64,000 bases of DNA from Rhizobium sp. S152 (GCF_030380735.1 NZ_JAUDRZ010000026.1:496001-560000), one strand, 5' to 3'. Shown: positions 44,016 through 52,757, counted from the first letter of the stretch. The notes: generated by a model not told the origin, from the letters alone. Program-made: numbers and translations.

Positions 44016-45086
44016 TCATTGGAGATCGTCCCGAATGTCTGGCAGGCGTATATCTCGGAGTGCTTCCGGGATCGGAACGACGTACTCGCGACGTCCAGAC
44101 AATTCGATACTTCCCGAAACTCGACTGATGCGTAGATCAATAGCTGACCGACTGTCTGCGGCCCACTGCCCAAGTCGTTGCATATTGATAGGTCGAACGA
44201 GCTTCAGCTCTTCGTCCAACTCGCCCTTGATCCGCTGGACCTTGCCGAGGAAATTCTTCACTTCCTTGACGGCAGCCACCCGCTGCATATGCGGAGCGCC
44301 CCTGACGGCTTCGTCAGTCATAGCTGCATATGGCGCGAATTCCTTCATTGCCTTTACCAACTGCGGAGCCTTGGGACGCCTGTCGGGGTTCAGTGCAGTG
44401 TGACCCTCCAACCGAAAAAGGGGTGAGGCAATCTTGCGTTTGAACTCAACCATCTTCCCATTTTCGAACCGATAATCCGAAATCTCCTCCCGGACATCGA
44501 GCGTCCCGTTACGGACCTGACGCCACAAGGGAACGTCGAGCGACACCTCGATCCGATTGGATAGCACCGCAAAGAAGATATCGGCAGCGCGTGCAGCCTC
44601 GAAAACCTCGTTCGCGACTTCAAGCCACTCAGGCATCTTGTGAATGCGGTTCAAAATATAATTGAGGCTCTGCCGCTCCTTAGTCCGTCGGCGTAGTCCC
44701 TCCATCGCCTCCTCGTGCCCTGCGGCATTCAATGTCGCGAAACACTTGGGTCCGATCAGCCTGATGACCTTTTCATCAGGAAAGTAGGCGATCACGCCGC
44801 TGCCGAATTTTCGATGGTTGGGTGAGCAGCATGGACAGGGAATCCAGAGTTTTGCCGCTCTTGCTTGCCGAGGAATGTCGAACGTGTCCGCGTAGTACAC
44901 GTTGGAACCCGGCGCTGGGTTGGTATGAGTATGGCCCCACCAAGTCCATGTTTCGCCGGTGGCCGCGATATGGTCCTTGATCTCGCGGATCAGTACTTCG
45001 TCTGGAGGGCTGTCGAACTGGGATTTGATTGAGCGGGCAGCGAGCGAAATTTCTACGAAATTCGGACTGTCAATCAAGCGAATCAC
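44016..45086 (-). CDS. Hypothetical protein with a Cys-rich (possible zinc) motif
   Basis: A 356-residue soluble protein, starting at GTG 45086 without a strong ribosome binding site. Near residues 80-115 it has IPCPCCSPNHRKFGSGVIAY and LIGPKCF: CxCC followed by His and Cys, a plausible zinc-binding site next to a tract reading like a small beta domain. The C-terminal half is helical with charged coiled-coil-like stretches. No family recognised. It is convergent with the ABC permease operon (12-bp gap). A nucleic-acid or regulatory function is only a guess. Confidence 0.65.
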   Translation of the reverse strand: MIRLIDSPNFVEISLAARSIKSQFDSPPDEVLIREIKDHIAATGETWTWWGHTHTNPAPGSNVYYADTFDIPRQARAAKLWIPCPCCSPNHRKFGSGVIAYFPDEKVIRLIGPKCFATLNAAGHEEAMEGLRRRTKERQSLNYILNRIHKMPEWLEVANEVFEAARAADIFFAVLSNRIEVSLDVPLWRQVRNGTLDVREEISDYRFENGKMVEFKRKIASPLFRLEGHTALNPDRRPKAPQLVKAMKEFAPYAAMTDEAVRGAPHMQRVAAVKEVKNFLGKVQRIKGELDEELKLVRPINMQRLGQWAADSRSAIDLRISRVSGSIELSGRREYVVPIPEALRDIRLPDIRDDLQ

Positions 45087-45600
45087 TCACGTTGTTGAAC
45101 TCATCCTAAAATACTGCAAGCAGAGTGCGCTTCAAAGCCGACTGAGCGGAATTTGTTAGTATTGTCCGAGAGTTTCGTAGTTTTCCTCAAGTGTTTCCCG
45201 CTGTGTCACGGACGACTACATCGTCTCGCACAAGAGTGCTTTCCCCAAGGTACTGCTATGGTTTTCGCAATGGTTGATCACACGGGCATTCTGAAGACGT
45301 CGTTTGGGTATGGTTCGACGACCGAGACTTACGATGCCGAGGCCGATTGCGCGAATTCACGCACTGCTTCGACCAAAGGCACAACGCCTCCAGCGGCGTT
45401 GCCTCGCCTGTAAACTCGCGCATTCACGAGCTCTGGTTAATCCAGAAGCGGCATACGTTCATGACGCATGAAGCTCTCTAACCAAAACGGGGTGGTCAAG
45501 GTCAAGCCGCTGGGGTCGGGATATTAATGATACTTTAACTTGCAGTTTGACGCACCGCACGTTTCTGCGATTGTCGCCTCGGGCAACTGAGGGGTTTTCC
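45087..45600. other. Intergenic region, no gene supported
   Basis: About 500 bp between divergent genes. Small frames (for example 45153-45413) have no ribosome binding site and no similarity. AT-rich sequence around 45520-45545 may be the promoter of the lipoprotein gene. Confidence 0.4.
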
Positions 45601-46029
45601 GTGAACATTTATCCAATAGCTCGGCGAGTTACCGCCGGCGCAGTGGCGCTCGCTCTAGCGGGATGCACCACAACACAAGCCGATTTCAAGAAAAAGCCTG
45701 AAGCCGTCAGCAAGGCAGCACTCTGCCGGACCTTCATGGAAACCAAAGACCAGGTCTTCTACCAAGACCTTCTAGGCGAACTGTCAAAGCGCAAGATTGG
45801 ACCGATGGAATGCTACCAGATGGTCCAACAGCAAAACCAGGCTGCTGCCGCGCTTGTCGCCATTGCCGTTGTAGGTACGGCAGTCGCGGTGTGCGCCAAT
45901 AACAACTGCGGGAACTCCTATTATCCGACAAACACCTACCGGGGTAACTGCCAATACGATTGGCAATACGACGCCGCGGGCAATCGTTGCGGACATCGCA
46001 GTGCTTGGTCACGTCCGGGCGGCTTCTGA
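45601..46029 (+). CDS. Small lipoprotein (hypothetical)
   Basis: About 142 residues from the GTG at 45601, after GAGGGG about 8 bp upstream. The frame is open to 45547, but that part overlaps the promoter. The N-terminus is a lipoprotein signal: positive start, hydrophobic stretch, LALAGC lipobox, then CTTTQADFKKKPEAV. A second hydrophobic segment (AAAALVAIAVVGTAVAVCAN) follows near the middle, then Asn/Tyr/Cys-rich sequence at the C-terminus. Probably an outer-membrane or periplasmic protein. The next small membrane gene starts 9 bp downstream. Confidence 0.75.
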   Translation: MNIYPIARRVTAGAVALALAGCTTTQADFKKKPEAVSKAALCRTFMETKDQVFYQDLLGELSKRKIGPMECYQMVQQQNQAAAALVAIAVVGTAVAVCANNNCGNSYYPTNTYRGNCQYDWQYDAAGNRCGHRSAWSRPGGF

Positions 46030-46038
46030 GGTTTCACG

Positions 46039-46332
46039 ATGACATCCGACAAATACACGAAAGCAGCCCTCACCGTGATCGCCGTTTGCCTTGCAGGCCT
46101 CCTCGGCGAACGGATTTACGACCGACTTGCCACGCCTCTCCCCGCGCGAGTCTATGTGATGGGTGGCGACCTCTCCGTAACGGTCGACGGCGGAACCCTT
46201 TCCGAGGTTGATCGCGTCGGATCGGTCGGGTCATTAGGCTCAGTTGACGACACAATTGGCGTCGACGTCAAAGGCGGAAAGCTGGACTACGAGACGGATG
46301 CCTATGGCACGCTCAAAGTCAGTACGAGATAG
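46039..46332 (+). CDS. Small membrane-anchored protein (hypothetical)
   Basis: A 97-residue protein with one N-terminal hydrophobic segment (ALTVIAVCLAGLLGERIYD) and a periplasmic tail containing repeated Gly-Ser-Val pieces (VGSVGSLGSVDDTIGVDVKG). It starts 9 bp after the lipoprotein gene, so the two are co-transcribed. No family recognised. Confidence 0.7.
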   Translation: MTSDKYTKAALTVIAVCLAGLLGERIYDRLATPLPARVYVMGGDLSVTVDGGTLSEVDRVGSVGSLGSVDDTIGVDVKGGKLDYETDAYGTLKVSTR

Positions 46333-46435
46333 AGCAGTCACATCTATCGCCTAGATGCCATTTTCTTCTACCTCGTCGAACTGTTCGACGTTGATTGGCT
46401 CGATCCTGTCGAGCACGTCATCCCAATCGACGCGC

Positions 46436-47467
46436 CTACTCCCCGTTATCGGTACTGTCGTAAAAATTTCCGCCACTCCTTAGGTGAGCGTAGGGGTGCT
46501 CTCCGTTTCCGCCGTAGCGAGGCGCGGAACCCCTGAAGACAGCCCCACTGAAGTCGCAGCTTTCGAAGGTATTGTTCCTCAAAAACATGTGTGACAGCTC
46601 GCGGATGTCGCATCCGGTGAAATGACACCCTTTGAAGCGCCGCGAGCCTTTTTCCACCGCGACTTCCTCAAGATGAGACTCTTCGAATCGATATTGCCCC
46701 ACTTCCGCAATTATCGGAAACTGGACGTCGTCAATGTAAGCATTCTTGTAGAAAAGCGACCTCACACCTCTGATCCCGTACGCATACCTCTTCTTCTCTC
46801 CAGAAAAGATGAGCCGAAGGTTTCGCGATGAGGACTTTCCGCCCCTCGCACCCACGCCGACGGCTTCTCTGGCTGCATCGAAAACTTTTGCCTTTTCACG
46901 AGGCTCGTAGGTCTCTTCAATGAGGTCGACCAGAATATCCATCGCCTGAGATGCGAACGCTCCCTTAGGAGACACGACGACAGCCTGCAGAGCTGCCACG
47001 CCAGACAAAACGTGGGATGGTTTGTCTTCACCGAGAAGCTTCGTCCCGTCCATAAGGAGCTTGGCTAGGTTCTCTTCATCCTTGGCGTCATTTTGACGTC
47101 TCGTCTGAGCGAGTTGCTCGGCTTGATGGGCAATTTGCGCAGCCTGATACTCCAACTGTTTCGTATTCAAGACGCCACGCCAGGCAATGGTGCAAAACGT
47201 GACGACCGCGATCAACGCGGCTCCAAACGGGGTGAACGCCTGAGCGCGCGGCGGCATTTCACGGACGTCGCCGCTAAAAACCCAAGCTGCGACGAAAACA
47301 AAAATGCACATCGCGATGATAGAAGCGGCGAGCGCTAACGAGAACCAAGTTTCCGCTTTGATCTGCGGGCCATCTGGCACCCGCCCGCGAACATCATCTT
47401 CCACACTATCCCCCGGCAATTCGGCTTGAATTGGCTCGACGCTAGCCGCTCCGTGTTCTCTGTTCAA
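46436..47467 (-). CDS. Membrane protein with pentapeptide-like C-terminus
   Basis: A 343-residue protein starting at TTG 47467 (start uncertain). It has two membrane spans (SLALAASIIAMCIFVFVAAW; GAALIAVVTFCTIAWRGVL), a coiled-coil stretch rich in Gln and Ala (QLEYQAAQIAHQAEQLAQTR), a helical middle and a C-terminal part with pentapeptide-like spacing (FEESHLEEV, FKGCHFTGCDIRELS, FESCDFSGAVFRGS). Such proteins are a known uncharacterised membrane type in rhizobia. No operon partner is evident. Confidence 0.75.
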   Translation of the reverse strand: MNREHGAASVEPIQAELPGDSVEDDVRGRVPDGPQIKAETWFSLALAASIIAMCIFVFVAAWVFSGDVREMPPRAQAFTPFGAALIAVVTFCTIAWRGVLNTKQLEYQAAQIAHQAEQLAQTRRQNDAKDEENLAKLLMDGTKLLGEDKPSHVLSGVAALQAVVVSPKGAFASQAMDILVDLIEETYEPREKAKVFDAAREAVGVGARGGKSSSRNLRLIFSGEKKRYAYGIRGVRSLFYKNAYIDDVQFPIIAEVGQYRFEESHLEEVAVEKGSRRFKGCHFTGCDIRELSHMFLRNNTFESCDFSGAVFRGSAPRYGGNGEHPYAHLRSGGNFYDSTDNGE

Positions 47468-47536
47468 TTAGGGTTGCAGGTAAGCGGCAGGGACATCCAT
47501 AGATTTATTTTCATGGTGCCCCTGCGCTGATGCTGT

Positions 47537-47971
47537 CTACTTTACGATCGAAATGTCGTTTGAAACCGCCGTGCAAAGTTCCGACGTAGGCTTTGGCATC
47601 ACCTCTCCGTTTACCGAATAGGCCCTAAACTGGTCGGAGATGCTGGCGATATGGGCTTCAAGCCTTGCGCACTGCCGTTTGTTCAAGTCTCGCAGCGTCA
47701 TACGATAGACAATTGCGCCACCCGCAAGGTTCGCCTTGACCGCTAGATCGTGCGCAACGAGATAACGATTGGTGCTCAAGGTAGGAACATCGGCCTCAGT
47801 GAACCGGTCGTCCGCTGGATGAGCCGAGCGAAAGTTCTCGGTCTCCGAAACCGCGAAATTGAAGGCGTTGATCAGTCCCGTGTCATCCACGGATGAGTAA
47901 ACGTAGTACCCGAGCCCGACGCCCAAAGCGAGCATTGCGGCTGCCAGTCCAATTAGTTTGAAGTCTTGCAT
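47537..47971 (-). CDS. Single-span membrane protein (hypothetical)
   Basis: About 144 residues from the ATG at 47971. It has one N-terminal span (LIGLAAAMLALGVGLGYYVY) and a soluble domain of about 110 residues (FAVSETENFRSAHPADDRFT, AHDLAVKANLAGGAIVYRMT) with a Cys-containing C-terminus. No family recognised. Confidence 0.65.
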   Translation of the reverse strand: MQDFKLIGLAAAMLALGVGLGYYVYSSVDDTGLINAFNFAVSETENFRSAHPADDRFTEADVPTLSTNRYLVAHDLAVKANLAGGAIVYRMTLRDLNKRQCARLEAHIASISDQFRAYSVNGEVMPKPTSELCTAVSNDISIVK

Positions 47972-48238
47972 TGCTTTCCCGACGGCTAGTTTTATCCGCC
48001 CGGAGAAATCAGCGTTCGGACCACGGAGGATTCCGCTGTTCCTGTACCTCGCGGCCCAGAAGCATCTCCCCACAATGAACTATCATCATCGATAGCAGCC
48101 AGGACAACATCACATCCCCTCTCACGACGGGCATCATTTGCGTCGTCCAACGCTCGATGACTTCGTATGCGATCGGTTTCGGTTCCACGTTCCAGCGTCT
48201 CCCACCATCTCCTTGGGCGACAAATTGATGACCTAGTT
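47972..48238. other. Intergenic region, no gene supported
   Basis: Frames in this ~270-bp gap overlap one another and carry no convincing starts. It separates the membrane protein from the TetR promoter. Confidence 0.35.
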
Positions 48239-48256
48239 TTGTACCAATTGGAACAG
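48239..48256. promoter_or_regulatory. Dispersed operator-like site, copy C
   Basis: TTGTACC-aatt-GGAACAG, the most symmetric copy (inner TGTACCAATTGGAACA, one mismatch), 50 bp before the TetR ATG at 48306. It is shared with the sites at 17518 and 26179. Likely bound by this TetR. Confidence 0.6.
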
Positions 48257-48305
48257 TATTTGTGTATGTGTCGCGAAATAGTATTGTTGCCGAAAGGAAA
48301 TCGAC

Positions 48306-48861
48306 ATGGGTACGTCCAAGTCGGGCGAGCGATTCTCGCCGACGCATACTGGAAGTGGCATCTAGTCTCTTCCAAAAGCGCGGGTTGGATGGAGTCGGAC
48401 TCGTCACACTCATGAAAGCCGCAGGCCTTAGTCACGGCGGCTTCTACGGCTATTTCGAATCAAGACGAGCTCTGGTCGTCGAAGTCCTCGCCGACACGCT
48501 GGACCAAGCGCTCGAGGAACCGACAGCAAGGTCCCTGGACGAGTTTGCCTCGACATATCTATCTCGTGCGCGGAACCAAAGTGCGGGGCCTGGCTGCGCG
48601 CTTGCGTATCTCGGCAGCGATATCGCACGCCTGCCGCCTGAAGACCGCAAGCACGTTTCGAAGTACGTGAACGAAAGGATCGACCAAGTCGCCAGCCTCC
48701 GCCGCACGACAGGCGACGTAACAGATCGATCGCAAGCTATTTCCGACATCGCCGTCCTGCTCGGCACAGCTGTTCTACTGAGAGCGATCGATGACGAAGG
48801 ACTCGCGGTGGAAATCCAAGACGCTGTCTTGGGTGGAATGACGAAGTTGGCGGCCGAATAA
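48306..48861 (+). pseudogene. TetR-family regulator with a probable 1-nt frameshift near the start
   Basis: An ATG at 48306 with AAAGGA 7 bp upstream opens MGTSKSGERFSP and soon hits TAG. Another frame (open from GTG 48262, no ribosome binding site) carries the real TetR sequence: SRRRILEVASSLFQKRGLDG, LMKAAGLSHGGFYGYFESRR, and GCALAYLGSDIARLPPED. Removing one G from the GGG near 48325 would join MGTSKS to ASDSRRRILEV. So either a recent mutation or a sequence error is present. The family (TetR with SHGGFYGYF) often senses electrophiles. Its promoter has the best copy of the dispersed TTGTACC site. Confidence 0.75.
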
Positions 48862-48984
48862 GCCGGAAACGCCACGCGTTCCCAAAATGGAGGCTTCATA
48901 CAATTGATCGGCAGCACCGAGGAATAGACTGCCCTCTCCCAGCAGCCCTTTACGGGCGAACGAGACAAAATGGAGGATAGGACC

Positions 48985-49986
48985 ATGACGGGCAACATCA
49001 TAGGATCGGCAACCCGACGGGACGTGTTACAGGCACTTGCCGGACTGGCGGCCGCCACCGCGGCAACCGCGGCGGCATCGCCTGCCGTGGCAGAGTCCAA
49101 GGTTGCGACGAGCGCTTCCAAATCGGCCGGCGGATTTACCGAGCGTACAGTCATGCGGGACGGTCACAAGATTTACGTTCGCGATTACCCAGGTGCCGAT
49201 CCAGCATACGTGATGGTCCACGGCTTTCCTGACAACAGTCGGATTTACGAACTGATCGCTCCGATGCTGTCCGCTGCCGGACACCGCGTCGTGGCGTTCG
49301 ATTTCCTGGGATTTGGCGCTTCGGACAAACCCAAGGGTTACGCCTACAGCTTCGCCCAGCAGATCGAAGACATGAACGCTGTGATCAACGACCTCAAGCT
49401 GGGAGAAGTAATTCCAGTCGGCCATGATGCTGGCGGGCCTGCCGCAGTGAACTACGCTCTAGACAACAAGGACAGAGTGGCGTCCCTGGTACTGCTGAAC
49501 TGCTACTATGCGGATTCTCCAGCGCGATCCTTCCCGGACTTCATCGAGCTCTGCTGCAATCCCAGAACCAAGCTGCTCGCCCATGCGATGATGACCGATC
49601 CCAAGCAAGCAGGATATCTGTTCAATTTTCAGCAAGGCCTGCTGATGGCCAACATGACGCCGGAAATCCGCAAGAAATTCGTCGACGAGATGCAGCCGAT
49701 CATCGCGCACAACTTCACGCAGAAGGAAAGCGCGATGCCGGCTTTCCTCGCGATGACGGGCAACGCATACGAGAATCTCGCGGCGAATACCGCGCGCGTC
49801 CCCGAACTCGCGGAATTCAAGAAGCCCGTGAAGCTGATATGGGGTGCGTGGGACAAGTACCTGAGCGTGGCCACCGCCAAAGACATCGCGTTGCACTTCC
49901 CCAACGCCCACTTCACGGGTCTGGAGGCCGAACACTGGCCACAGTGGGATCGGCCCGACGATGTCGTGAAGGCGATGCTTTCCTGA
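48985..49986 (+). CDS. Tat-exported haloalkane dehalogenase/epoxide hydrolase-like enzyme
   Basis: About 333 residues from the ATG at 48985; GGAGG lies 8 bp upstream. A twin-arginine signal (ATRRDVLQALAGLAAATAAT) precedes an alpha/beta hydrolase: MVHGFPDNSR for the oxyanion region, the nucleophile elbow GHDAGGP with Asp, and His near the end in AEHWPQWDRPDD. Asp rather than Ser as nucleophile is the hallmark of dehalogenases and epoxide hydrolases, so hydrolysis of C-halogen or epoxide bonds in the periplasm is expected. It follows the TetR gene after 123 bp and may be its target. Confidence 0.93.
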   Translation: MTGNIIGSATRRDVLQALAGLAAATAATAAASPAVAESKVATSASKSAGGFTERTVMRDGHKIYVRDYPGADPAYVMVHGFPDNSRIYELIAPMLSAAGHRVVAFDFLGFGASDKPKGYAYSFAQQIEDMNAVINDLKLGEVIPVGHDAGGPAAVNYALDNKDRVASLVLLNCYYADSPARSFPDFIELCCNPRTKLLAHAMMTDPKQAGYLFNFQQGLLMANMTPEIRKKFVDEMQPIIAHNFTQKESAMPAFLAMTGNAYENLAANTARVPELAEFKKPVKLIWGAWDKYLSVATAKDIALHFPNAHFTGLEAEHWPQWDRPDDVVKAMLS

Positions 49987-49995
49987 GCCAAGCCA

Positions 49996-50022
49996 GAAGC
50001 ACCGGCACCACGCCGGTGCTTC
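49996..50022. terminator. Strong hairpin between convergent genes
   Basis: GAAGCACCGGC-accac-GCCGGTGCTTC, perfect 11-bp stem with 5-nt loop, lies between the convergent hydrolase and symporter genes. It may end transcription from both sides. Confidence 0.75.
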
Positions 50023-50028
50023 CGAGCG

Positions 50029-51387
50029 CTATGCGCTTACCGCGTCCTTCTGGTCCAACAACTCGACACCCTTTGCATCGTAGTAGACCGCTTCGTCGAG
50101 AATGCCTTGGCGTTTCGAAACGATGATCGGCACGAGGACCTGACCAGCGACGTTCACCGCCGTCCGGCCCATGTCGAGAATGGGATCAATAGCGAGGAGC
50201 AAACCAACACCTTCAAGCGGAAGTCCGAGCGTGGACAGTGTCAGCGTAAGCATGACTACCGCCCCTGTGAGGCCAGCAGTCGCGGCCGAGCCGAGAACAG
50301 ACACGAAGGCGATCAGGAAATACTCCTGGAGCCCGAGCGGGACCTGGTAGAACTGAGCGATGAAGATTGCCGAGATCGCGGGGTAGATCGCCGCGCAACC
50401 GTCCATCTTGGTGGTCGCGCCCAGCGGCACTGCGAAAGCTGCGTATTCTCGAGGCACGCCAAGGCTCTTCTCCGTGACGGCCTCGGTCACAGGCAGCGTG
50501 CCGACAGATGAGCGCGAAACAAAGCCGAGCTGGATCGCAGGCCAAGCGCCGGCGAAGAAGTTCGCGGGCTTCAGGCCGTGAGCGATCAGGATGATCGGGT
50601 AGACGACGAGCAAGACGATCGCCAAACCGATGTAGACCGCTCCAGCATACCAACCTAGTTGCGAAAGCGTTGTCCAGCCGTACTGGTCAACCGCGCGCCC
50701 GAGGAGGCCGATTGTGCCGATCGGTGTCAGGCGTATCACCCACCATAGTATCTTGCGGACGATGGCGAGCAGCGATGCATTGAAAGCCAGAAAGCTCTCC
50801 GCGGCCTTCCCCGCTTTAAGGGCGGCAACCCCGAATGCGATCGACACCACGAGCAGCTGGAGGACGTTGAAGTTCAGCGATGTCGATGCCGACCCGTTTG
50901 TGAGCCTCGTAGAAGCTTCTAGCCCAAGGACGTTGGCCGGAACCAAACCCTTCAGGAAATCGAGCCACGACCCTGCCGACGAGGGAGCGTGCGCCGAGGC
51001 CGCTGTGACCGCGGAATTGACGCCGGGCTGTATGACAAGGCCGAGGACAATGCCGATTACAACCGCGATCAGCGCAGTGATCGCGAACCACAGGAGGGTC
51101 TGCCACACAAGTTTGGCGGCGTTGTTCAGGTTTTTGAGGTTTGCGATCGAGGCGACGATGGCAGTGAAAATCAACGGAGGGACGAGCGCCCTGAGGAGTT
51201 GGACGAAAATCGTTCCTATTGTCTGTAGGGTGACCGAAAGTCCGTTCGGATTGCCTGCGGCATCGGGACCGATGTTGCGGGCCAGCAGGCCCAGGGCGAG
51301 GCCGACAACCATGGCGGCCAGAACCTGAAAACCAAAATTTCTATAGAAGGGTGGTTTTTTCGTTACAGAGACTGAGGGGTGGGACAT
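50029..51387 (-). CDS. Dicarboxylate/amino acid:cation symporter (DAACS family)
   Basis: A 452-residue membrane protein with family signatures: SSVGTLPVTEAVTEKSLGV (hairpin-1 serine-rich motif variant), PLGATTKMDGCAAIYPA (transmembrane 7 region), and DPILDMGRTAVNVAGQ (DMxRTxxN substrate/sodium site). Such carriers import dicarboxylates, glutamate/aspartate or cystine with Na+ or H+. The SSVGTLPV variant is closer to TcyP/GltP-like members than to DctA, but the substrate is uncertain. The ATG at 51387 is preceded by AAGGA 11 bp upstream. Confidence 0.92.
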   Translation of the reverse strand: MSHPSVSVTKKPPFYRNFGFQVLAAMVVGLALGLLARNIGPDAAGNPNGLSVTLQTIGTIFVQLLRALVPPLIFTAIVASIANLKNLNNAAKLVWQTLLWFAITALIAVVIGIVLGLVIQPGVNSAVTAASAHAPSSAGSWLDFLKGLVPANVLGLEASTRLTNGSASTSLNFNVLQLLVVSIAFGVAALKAGKAAESFLAFNASLLAIVRKILWWVIRLTPIGTIGLLGRAVDQYGWTTLSQLGWYAGAVYIGLAIVLLVVYPIILIAHGLKPANFFAGAWPAIQLGFVSRSSVGTLPVTEAVTEKSLGVPREYAAFAVPLGATTKMDGCAAIYPAISAIFIAQFYQVPLGLQEYFLIAFVSVLGSAATAGLTGAVVMLTLTLSTLGLPLEGVGLLLAIDPILDMGRTAVNVAGQVLVPIIVSKRQGILDEAVYYDAKGVELLDQKDAVSA

Positions 51388-51571
51388 GCTGACGAGAATC
51401 CTTCAATGCCAAAAAATTCGGCTAATGCTTGAAGGATAGGCAAGGATAAGTCGAAGTGAAGGGATTGAGACCCTTCAATTCAACGCCTGCGCGAAATCTT
51501 TTCCGAGGAACAAGGTCGCGGTGAAACGTTTTACCGATGTATCTGGGGCGAGGCAGCGGATGCGCAAACCC

Positions 51572-51940
51572 CTAGTCGACGGCAACTTTCGCTCGGGGAA
51601 CATTCGTCTGGCGAAGTAGCACGAGCGCCTCTGCATAAATCTCGCGGCGTCGCTCTTCTCTCATAGAAATGAGACGCTTTCGCTCGTCGGGCGGCAGCTT
51701 GGCAGGCTCCGATGTTGCGGGCTTGATATCTTCGGATTCAACGAAATCAATCAGGAGATTCCGCATCACACCGTTGACTTCGCGAAGATCACACAGCTCG
51801 GCCATCACCGGCGAAGCCAAAAGCCTGCGATTGATAGCTTCGTCGATCGACTTCTCTGTAAGACGTGTTTTCAGGGCGAAGTATCGCAAGACAACTAATG
51901 CGCAAATCGCGACGACGGCTGCTGATATGGTGACGAACAT
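51572..51940 (-). CDS. Small single-span membrane protein (hypothetical)
   Basis: About 122 residues from the ATG at 51940, with AGGAG 9 bp upstream. One N-terminal span (FVTISAAVVAICALVVLRYF), then a charged helical cytoplasmic domain rich in Arg and Glu (RLTEKSIDEAINRRLLASPV, REERRREIYAEALVLLRQ). No family recognised. Its downstream neighbour on the other side is the symporter; the gene seems monocistronic. Confidence 0.7.
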   Translation of the reverse strand: MFVTISAAVVAICALVVLRYFALKTRLTEKSIDEAINRRLLASPVMAELCDLREVNGVMRNLLIDFVESEDIKPATSEPAKLPPDERKRLISMREERRREIYAEALVLLRQTNVPRAKVAVD

Positions 51941-52108
51941 GGAAGTGGCTCCTGACACCAAATGTAGATCGTCATTTCGAACACGATGTTCAATGCCTGA
52001 AGGCCAAAGGTGTTGTTGGGAGAGGCACATCACGAAAAAAGGCCGCGCTGTTAGCAACGCGACCCTTTTGCAGTTGATGTGACGCGCTCGCAGAGAGCCC
52101 CGTGAGAC

Positions 52109-52312
52109 TTAGAGAACCGAGACGTTCTCGGCCTTTGACTTTCCAGTCTTGCGATCCTGACCGACCTCGAAGCTCACCTTGTCGCCTTCGCGAAGCGAAC
52201 CGCCCCGCGACAGAGCCGACACGTGGACGAACACGTCCTGGCCGCCATTCTCCGGGGTGATAAAGCCGAAGCCCTTGTCGTCGTTGAAAAACTTTACGGT
52301 ACCTGTAGCCAT
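52109..52312 (-). CDS. cspA: Cold shock protein (CspA family)
   Basis: A 67-residue cold-shock-domain protein from the ATG at 52312. RNP1 KGFGFITPE and RNP2 VFVHVSAL motifs are intact, with the start MATGTVKFFNDDKG and the end KTGKSKAENVSVL typical of alphaproteobacterial Csp. It binds single-stranded RNA/DNA and acts as an RNA chaperone. The frame extends to 52339, but only the shorter start fits the family. The csp paralog number cannot be told, so the symbol is generic. Confidence 0.95.
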   Translation of the reverse strand: MATGTVKFFNDDKGFGFITPENGGQDVFVHVSALSRGGSLREGDKVSFEVGQDRKTGKSKAENVSVL

Positions 52313-52376
52313 AAAACCTGTGTCCTCGTGGTTTGGCATGAATGCGTGGGCAACCTATAGCCCGTGGCGGCGGCGT

Positions 52377-52757
52377 TCAACCGCTCGCCCGAATTGTTTT
52401 TGGAAGGAGGGCAACACGGTCAACCGCCTTGTCGCTGAAGGCGATGTGCGAGGAAAACGCCGGATTCGCGCCATCCCCACTGCATGTCCATCCAACGCGA
52501 CGAACCCGAGCTCCGTTGACCATGACGTCGTAGTATTGACGCTCGGGCTGGATGTTCGATGATCCGGCGCTAGGCCGTAACCAACGAGTATTAACGTCGT
52601 CTTGGGGAATGATCCAAACCGCTTCCTCTGTTCGAACGCGGATCAGGAACGCACGACCGCTGTCGGCGATGACCCGACCTCCGGCGAAGATCACGACACG
52701 GCCATCTGCTGGCTCGGCCCATAGGTCATCGTCTACTATTGCGGAATTTTGTGACAT
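52377..52757 (-). CDS. DUF427 family protein
   Basis: About 126 residues from the ATG at 52757; the longer frame to 52973 lacks similarity. DUF427 features: RVVIFAGGRVIADSGRAFLI, WIIPQDDVNTRWLRP, YYDVMVNGARVRRVGWTCSG and HIAFSDKAVDRVALL. A paralog is at 40395-40736. It lies 64 bp upstream of cspA on the same strand. Function of the family is unproven. Confidence 0.82.
   Translation of the reverse strand: MSQNSAIVDDDLWAEPADGRVVIFAGGRVIADSGRAFLIRVRTEEAVWIIPQDDVNTRWLRPSAGSSNIQPERQYYDVMVNGARVRRVGWTCSGDGANPAFSSHIAFSDKAVDRVALLPKTIRASG

Noticed and set aside
45153..45413. Small frame in the gap before the lipoprotein gene
   Set aside because: No ribosome binding site, no similarity, and out of step with the better-supported GTG start at 45601.
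50714..51328. Plus-strand open frame opposite the symporter
   Set aside because: Shadow of a hydrophobic coding sequence; no start signal.
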